This document shows, in pieces, positions 57,239-64,000 of a DNA stretch of 64,000 nucleotides. The position numbers and the translations under genes are program-made. This DNA comes from Paragordius varius (taxonomy: Eukaryota > Nematomorpha): NCBI GenBank assembly GCA_964247055.1, contig OZ176053.1:4092001-4156000 (forward strand). Reading direction: 5' to 3'. The notes under the pieces are model-generated. The model searched no databases, had not been told where the DNA came from, and worked only from the letters and a program-made list of their open reading frames with translations. Positions within the stretch are counted from its first letter, which is position 1; every line of letters starts with the position of its first letter.

Positions 57239-57983
57239 ATATAGCAGATAGTCACCAATATTAAATTGACTTTGACATAAAAAAATCCGAAAAATGTTTC
57301 GTTCCCTATACATATTAGATTAAATAGAATAAAAAAAAAATTATTGTATAAGCTTTAATGCAAGTTATGGCGTTATTTATTTGGGGTTCTACTTAAAAAA
57401 ATTGAGTTGAAAAATTCAAAAGAATCTCAAATTCCATGCACATTAGGTTAAATAGTTTTTTTTTGAAGAAGATAAGTGTATCAAATTGGTTTTTACACAT
57501 GATGAAAACCAGATATTTTATGGCCTCCTAAAAACTAAACCGCAAGATTTATATTGTCCTCGTGTGCAATACTTTTTAAACATCACAGTAATGATATGGC
57601 CTATGTTTGCATAATATTATTTTCTTAATCTGTTAATAATTGTACCGAATAAATTTACTTTTGTTTTTGAATCTTGATTAAACATTTAATTTAAAAATAT
57701 TAAGGTGTCTATGCAAAAAAAATTTGTGTTAAATCGCTAAGAATATAATATGTCCCATATTCTAGATTTAAATTGGTGGTTCCCCCAATCAAATAATATA
57801 AAATTGTAACTTGATTTGACCCGATTTCAAAAAAGTGGCCTGCCTAGAGCTAAGTGTTTTGATGAAAAATTTTAAAATAAAATATCATCTAATAATTTAT
57901 TAATGAGATTCTTAGATATTGAATAAATAAATGTTATGTGTAGTAAATGCAATAACTGATTTTCTACACTAGTCTTTGCCGAA
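57239..57983. other. 3' flank of the DOCK7-like gene
   Basis: AT-rich; no gene was recognised. The ORF at 57872-58090 (-) is an out-of-frame shadow at the 3' end of the DOCK exon. Confidence 0.5.
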
Positions 57984-60350
57984 TCATACAAAATTTTGTG
58001 TAATTTTATTATTAATAATACTAAACACTTCAGCCTGTAAATCTTTATAATTGCGTTCAATTTGTTCTTGGTAATCACGTTGGTCTTCATGGCACAAATG
58101 TTTATTTAGTGTCAAAGCTTCTTGACATTTGTTTAGAAACAGTTTAAATGAAATGCGTAACTTATTGTGATGCATGGTGGGAATAGTTTTCCCCTCAATC
58201 ACAGGTAAAAGAAATGTATGAGCCACATATAAAGGACCCATATTAACTGTAGGCCCCAGTGATCCTTGAAGTACCATAGCCAAAATTTTTGCATCTTGTT
58301 TGCACGTAGCATCGGTTAATTCCGCACATTTGTTCTCCATATCCTCTATGGCCACTTCTATGGGCGTAAGGACAATCTGTTCTTTATCAATCACAAGGAT
58401 ACGAGTCTTAATATATGGAAATGAATGTTGAGTAGTCAAGATGGTTTTCCTTTTATACTGTTCATCCAACGAACCATGTGATCGACCGCTTTTAGTAAAT
58501 GGTGTAGCAAAAATAAACCGACGAATATTATAATTTCGATAAAAGGATGATGGACATTTGGTTTCTTCGGAAATGTCCAAATATGGTTCTACAAAAGTTA
58601 TCTGTATATAACATTTGGCATCTTCCAAGTATTCTCGTTTGACCAAATTAGAATCCTTGATACATTCGATTGGACAGTCAAGTATTTTGCTATATTGAGT
58701 GGTTAAACGATGCGTTATTTCAGATAATTTGGTAACAGCGGGTTCCTTATATATGTATTCTTTGCCATCTAATGCGGCAAATAATTTACCATAAAAACCT
58801 ACCCTAAAATACGTGGCGCCATATTGTAGAGCCATGCGTTTTTCATCTCGTTGAACAATCTTGGAGAATATTTCATGTAATTTCCCATGAATACTTGCTA
58901 ACTTTTTGGCATCTGTATAATGTTCATGTATGGGTATTAAAAGTTTGTAAACTTCATTAACGATTTCAAATTCGGATGCCATATTGAGCGAACTCGCCGA
59001 TTGCTCAAGCAATCCAATCAATCCCGATTCAGAAAAGTATTTGGAATTAAAGGTTGTTTCATCGTCCCGTAAAGCGGCATATGTTAACATATCATCGCTT
59101 GTGGTAGCTAATAATGATGTCAAAGGCGTGTTTGTTGCCATTGATATATTTGATGTTCGGGTCGTGGAACTTGGGGATTTTATTACAATCGTTTCTTCTT
59201 TCGGTATATTATGTGATAAGGGAAGGTAGGAAACAGCTCCTTTTGGCAAATATCGTCTGCGTTAAAAATATACGATTACATATGAAAAAAATTAGATATT
59301 TTGAAAATAATGAGTTTCATTAGTAAGAATGATTTATACACACCTCAAACATTATGTTTTAAAAACGGGTAATTATATGCTACTAAAAATAAATGGTATC
59401 TTAGACATAAAAATCGTTATCTTCACAGTGATAATGTCAATATAATGTAGTGTTGGTATCGAACCATTAAATAGTGAAATACATACATTTTGTACGAGTG
59501 AGTGATGTATCTACCCACAACGCATTCAATATATAACCTCTGTTTAAATAATAATGTTATGTTTCAATTTCAACACTAACAATATACACTGTAACAAGGT
59601 TTTTAAATTTTAAACACACTTAACGCATGACCGAAATTTTAACTACTAAAAATTTGACATTTTTTAAAACCTGTGTTCGATAATTTGCAAGAATTCATTG
59701 ACCAAAGCAGAAGCATGCAAAAGACATTGGGCAGCTTCAGAATGACAGGATCTTCCACTATGAAATGCGGCAAGGTTTTGAAGCCATGCAAGCTTAAGGT
59801 TTGGGCAATGTACATAACTCCGAACTAATTCGTACATGACATCCACACAATTTTCCGGATCCGATTTTAGTATGCTGGCCGCATTTTCGGCACACAACGA
59901 TGTGGAAGTAATCACTAACAATTTGGATGAGCCCAGGGCGGCGTAATTATATCCTGTCGTTTGAAGGTTAGGACATATCGTGGCGTAATGATTGATAATT
60001 TTGCCCAATACCTCAAGGATTGAATGAACTTGGGCAGGAAAAGATGTCCCACGCATATGAGTATCCCGATTGGTATAAACTTCAACGGTTTTCAATGCAA
60101 TCCTCAAGCTTGCGGAACAAAGTTCAACCGAATAGTAAGCTAATAGCTCACTCATGGCTGTTGTAAGGTATATTTTGGTGATGGTAAAACTGTTTCCTTC
60201 CTCATAATTCTTGAACATCAAATGATAGATAGAAGCTATGGCTTGGCATCGTATAGTACTGTTATCAGAGCACACGTTTAGCAATATAAGACGGCATAAT
60301 TCATAACATATTTCACGTTCCTCTTCGAAAATGATATCGGGGTACTACAA

Positions 60351-60397
<47 letters not shown>

Positions 60398-63300
60398 TTT
60401 TTAAATTTGATTCTTATATAATGATTAGATATTTTTATTTGATAAACATCTACTTTATTAATCAAAGCTCTTTGTATTTCAAACAAACGTTCCAATAAGT
60501 TTGGGACATGAATTGTGGAAAATATGACAAGAATTATCCGTATAATCCCAAGGACCAAAACTCTATCATGTTCATGTTGAGCGGTAAACTAAATATGTTG
60601 TAAAGATATTTTCGAATAATATCGTAACTATTGTTGAATGTGATTTTTAAATTTTTTGATTAAAATCATACCTCTATAAATAAATCCAATGTATTGAGAA
60701 CAATATGCAATATATTTTCACCAAATTCCGTATTTTCATCGCAAAATTTGAGGATATTTGATGTATAACTTGTGGAATCATTAACTGTGTCCGATTTTTT
60801 GCTATAGTCAAAAAAATATACAATTAATATTCCTCGCCAGTATGGTGAAAATCAAATTTTACAGCTAATTTCAACTATTTATTTAATGTAATAAAATAAA
60901 AAAAATTACGGAGCGCTTTTTGCCTGAACTATCGGATTGAGATGTGAAACCATTTTCCACGACTCTTTTTTCCATCTTAAAGGGGTAGTAGGTCCACCGG
61001 TTTTTCTTTTATTATCTAAACCACTATCTTTGTTTTCTTCATTATCCTTACTCCGTGCAATCATACATGATCTGGCATTTTTGGTACCTAAAATGGATTC
61101 TTTCAATTGGGCTTTTATCCGTTCCGTACTGACTTTTTGTAGCAGTGTGTGTTTTTGTCCCTCAATGTATGCATTACATAGGCACACAATTGATATGTAT
61201 ATAAGTTCCAAAAATTCACCCAATTTCCACAAACTCAACTGCGACCAAAACTGGAGGAGTGATTCACGTGTCAAATTTTCTAGGAGCCAAATAAACCCAA
61301 GTAAAACTGTTTTGAGAAATTCTTCCGATAACTGATAACTAGAAGCGACTGAAAGTTTTTGTATGATATCATCCGTTAAACTTAGTCTGTTTGGTTCATT
61401 GAAAAAGATTGCATATAATGGACTACCGAAAGAACTCGACTCACCTAACATAATGGTATTGGTTTTAAGGTTTGTTAAAATAAGCGCGCAAAAAATGAAA
61501 TATCTAATTACAAATTTTATTTTTAACAAATCTTTCATCAAAATGTGAATACATCATTGATAATTAACATAAATAGGCGATATATCTCGCAACAGTTTAC
61601 AAAAATATAACATTAGGAATGTTAGCATTTTAAAGTTATTAAAAGGTTAATTTAGCGAAAACACGTTTTTAAAATTAATTCAACCTTTATCATCAGTTAT
61701 AGATCCATCAAGTGATATATCTTTCATCAATTGTCTCACTGTTTTACTCATTTGAGGTACGGCATCAATACAAATATCTATAATAAATATTTTAACAAAC
61801 AAATCATACTTAAGAACGGTAAAAATATAGTTATTAGATTTCCTTTGTTTGCACCATGTAAATTGACGTATGAGAGGGTAGCTTGATTCGTAACAAGTGT
61901 TTGATAATTAAAATTACTGTTTTTAACCGATTTCTGTAATGTTGATTCTTTAATTATCTCATAAACGCTAAATATTAATAGCACATTTTCCATAGCATCT
62001 TTTTGACAAACAGTTACATGCATATTTAAACTTTCCAACAAATTTTTGATAATATAGGTAACCAAATACTTTGTGTATACTTCTTTTTTGCTATCATTTA
62101 CATCTCGATTCATGACACTGAGAATGAGAGAGTTTATAAATTGATTTTGACAAATACATACATCAGTTGGATTAGTGTCAACTATAGAAAACTGCTCAAA
62201 GCTCTTAACATAAGTTGCGATGAGACTAACAACTATTTCACAATCAAGCAACTCCATAAGTTGACCAATAAAATGTCCAATGTTGTAATTCAAATCATAT
62301 ATCAAGTTCCTCGCTACTGTATTTTTTGATTTCCCATTTTTATCATTTAGCGTGGTTGGTAAATTGGGTGTATTTGTCAATCGTTGATGCAATTCCGCGG
62401 AAACCATGCCAATAAGGGAAGATAAATCATCCAAGAATGGTTGCGAATACGTACATTTGTTCGGACAGTTAGAAGTGTTTATGGTCATTAAAGTGCTGCT
62501 AGTTTGCGACGAATTCGTATGTTGTGATTGTGATTTGTAATGTATCATACTCTGTATGATAAGGTTAAAAAAGATGTATGAATTGTTAAGCGAATTCTCT
62601 TTAACATCTCCGCTTGAAACTACCCACTGCAAAGCAATTTCTTCATGCAAAATTCGTTGTTTTACGATAACAGCCGTTCCAAACGAAGGGTGAGATTGCT
62701 TATTTATTAACTGATTAAAATCATGTTTGCTTAAATCATTTTTATCGAAATCTAATTTATATCCAATGTTTGTGGTAAATTCATTTTTGTTATTGGATAA
62801 ATTATTGGTACTTGATAAAGTACGTTGATTATAAATATCTTCATAATCTAGCGAAATGTTTCCCGAAAATCCTTTCTTCATTTTTCGACCCAGTGTACCA
62901 TAAGTCTTGGGTATTTCATTTACAGCAGGTTGGTCAAACATTTCGGCAGCTATCAAAGGATTGCTGTGTGAAACCATTTTTGAAAAAGTTTTTTCTGGCA
63001 CCCAACTGTTAATGTAGGCATTAAGACAAGCCTCATAAAAATGTTTATTGCTAGTAAAATCACAATTTATGGGTAAGTTTTTGCTGTTGTTAGCGTTCAT
63101 TTCGGTTGTAACACTGTGAATGGTTTTACCTCTACTACCATGATTATTCCGAAGAAACTCTACCATATAAGCTAAGGATTCAAAAGCAAGAGGGGCCCAA
63201 CTTATGAGATGGTCATCGTGACTCGGCTCACATACAACATATTGACACGCAATAAAATGAACGAATTCATCCAACAATGTAAATAATACGGGATATATAT

Positions 63301-64000
63301 GTTCAGCGGTATCCGTTGTTAAATTTTTTAATGCCATAAGTGATTCACGAACACATAAATCAATTTTAGAGGCTAAATCACGTCTTTGATCATGACCTAG
63401 GGGTGGACTCGTGAGATAGGGGTGATGATTACCCAAAATATATTTTTGCATGAAAGCTTGAAAACATGGATGTAAAGCATTAGCATTATTGTATTGGGTT
63501 GTAAGCATATGCCTCAAATATAACATTATATTGGTGCGAGATTCGGTAGTAAATAAGGTTGAATTAACCAAAAGTTCACAATCAAAAGCGGGTTTATGGG
63601 CATCTAACCATCGAATCGATGGTAAAGCTGTATGCGGATCAATGTTAGAATAATGGTTGGGTAGTTTATCCAGGGATATGGGGAGAGAATGTGGCCCAGT
63701 TCGGAACACAAATTGTTGGTAACTTAAAAGTGGTAACCAAGTGTACCCCAGGGATGTCAATGAATGGTTATCGGGCATGAGATATTGAAACTTTCCCTGT
63801 AACATATTCAGTTTAAAAGATAATAATATGAATTATATGTGTTACAAAAAAATTATAGATATTTGGGAAATATACCAATCATAAAACTATGTAAGACAGT
63901 AAATTTGATTTTGTTTAACAAAAATTATTATATTCATATAACATTAAAATGCGCATATTATTAACCTTCCGGTATAATGTTTCGTCATTAAGTTTACCAG
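57984..64000 (-). CDS. DOCK7: DOCK7-like (DOCK-C subfamily) Rho-GEF, C-terminal part, runs off the right edge
   Basis: Guanine-nucleotide exchange factor for Rac/Cdc42-type GTPases. Exons on the minus strand: >64000-63966, 63796-61810, 61777-61685, 61444-60910, 60801-60672, 60588-60454, 60344-59671 and 59256-57984. All phases agree. The region after the C2-like DHR1 domain (off-window) reads LGYTWLPLL, HSLPISLDKLP and IRWLDAHKPAF. It continues with PLAFESLAYMVEFL, ITIFLPFLNICIDAVPQM and LWKLGEFLELIYISIVCL. The DHR2 catalytic domain covers the last two exons: LAWLQNLAAFHSGRSCHSEA, YLPKGAVSYLPL, ESGLIGLLEQSASSLNMASE, GATYFRVGFYGKLF and CYIQITFVEPYLD. It continues RKTILTTQHSFPYIKTRILV and LTPIEVAIEDM, then ILAMVLQGSLGPTVNMGPLY and LRISFKLFLNKC. 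The order and sequence match DOCK6/7/8 over DOCK9-11. One intron is 32 nt (61778-61809). The first exons are outside the window. Confidence 0.97.
60358..60393. repeat. (TA)n microsatellite in a DOCK7-like intron
   Basis: A 36-base TA run in the 109-nt intron at 60345-60453, making up about a third of it. On the coding (minus) strand it sits a few bases before the TTTTGTAG acceptor. Confidence 0.9.

Overview
The window is nuclear DNA of a small-genome metazoan and is strongly AT-rich. The protein-coding genes are animal-type: nibrin, DOCK7-like, ADAM10-like, PAXBP1/GCFC, USB1, HDHD5/CECR5, a NuMA-like coiled-coil protein, a JmjC protein and a KCTD-type BTB protein. All of them read with the standard code and GT-AG splicing. 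The species cannot be fixed from this sequence. High AT, metazoan genes and many introns of 21-48 nt would fit a highly derived parasitic lineage such as a mesozoan (dicyemids are reported to have very short introns) or a myxozoan.

Layout. 1-11 kb is gene-poor and holds a MITE, nested TIR elements, a candidate Helitron, a broken LINE and fragments of a shared repeat. 11.07-14.40 kb: HDHD5 (+, 9 exons). 15.03-16.65 kb: NBN (-). 16.69-29.51 kb: NuMA-like gene (+, 24 exons), starting 38 bp from NBN and built from duplicated coiled-coil exons. 29.63-33.25 kb: secretory JmjC oxygenase-like gene (-, 5 exons). 33-41.3 kb: ADAM10-like single-exon gene (-, 35.75-37.72 kb) among repeats, with a second copy of the Helitron. 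41.32-42.09 kb: USB1 (-), divergent from PAXBP1 (+, 20 exons, 42.14-50.13 kb). 50.32-51.62 kb: single-exon BTB/T1 protein (+). 52.1-57.2 kb: a foldback-type element with about 1.3 kb or more of inverted arm sequence and a 99-117 bp satellite inside. 57.98 kb to the right edge: C-terminal two thirds of a DOCK7-like RhoGEF (-), running off the window.

The gene models were assembled by hand. Exon sums are divisible by three for HDHD5 (398 aa), the NuMA-like gene (1,495 aa), PAXBP1 (872 aa), NBN (526 aa) and JmjC (292 aa), and homology runs smoothly across the joins. Two themes stand out. The first is a dense set of ultra-short introns (16 of 21-48 nt in six genes), which make intact genes look frameshifted. 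The second is local tandem duplication: an A-B-C exon module in the NuMA-like gene with fixed exon lengths, a decayed exon copy in PAXBP1, a duplicated 5' end at the BTB gene, and a higher-order satellite. No tRNA, rRNA, CRISPR array, LTR element or other virus-like element was recognised.
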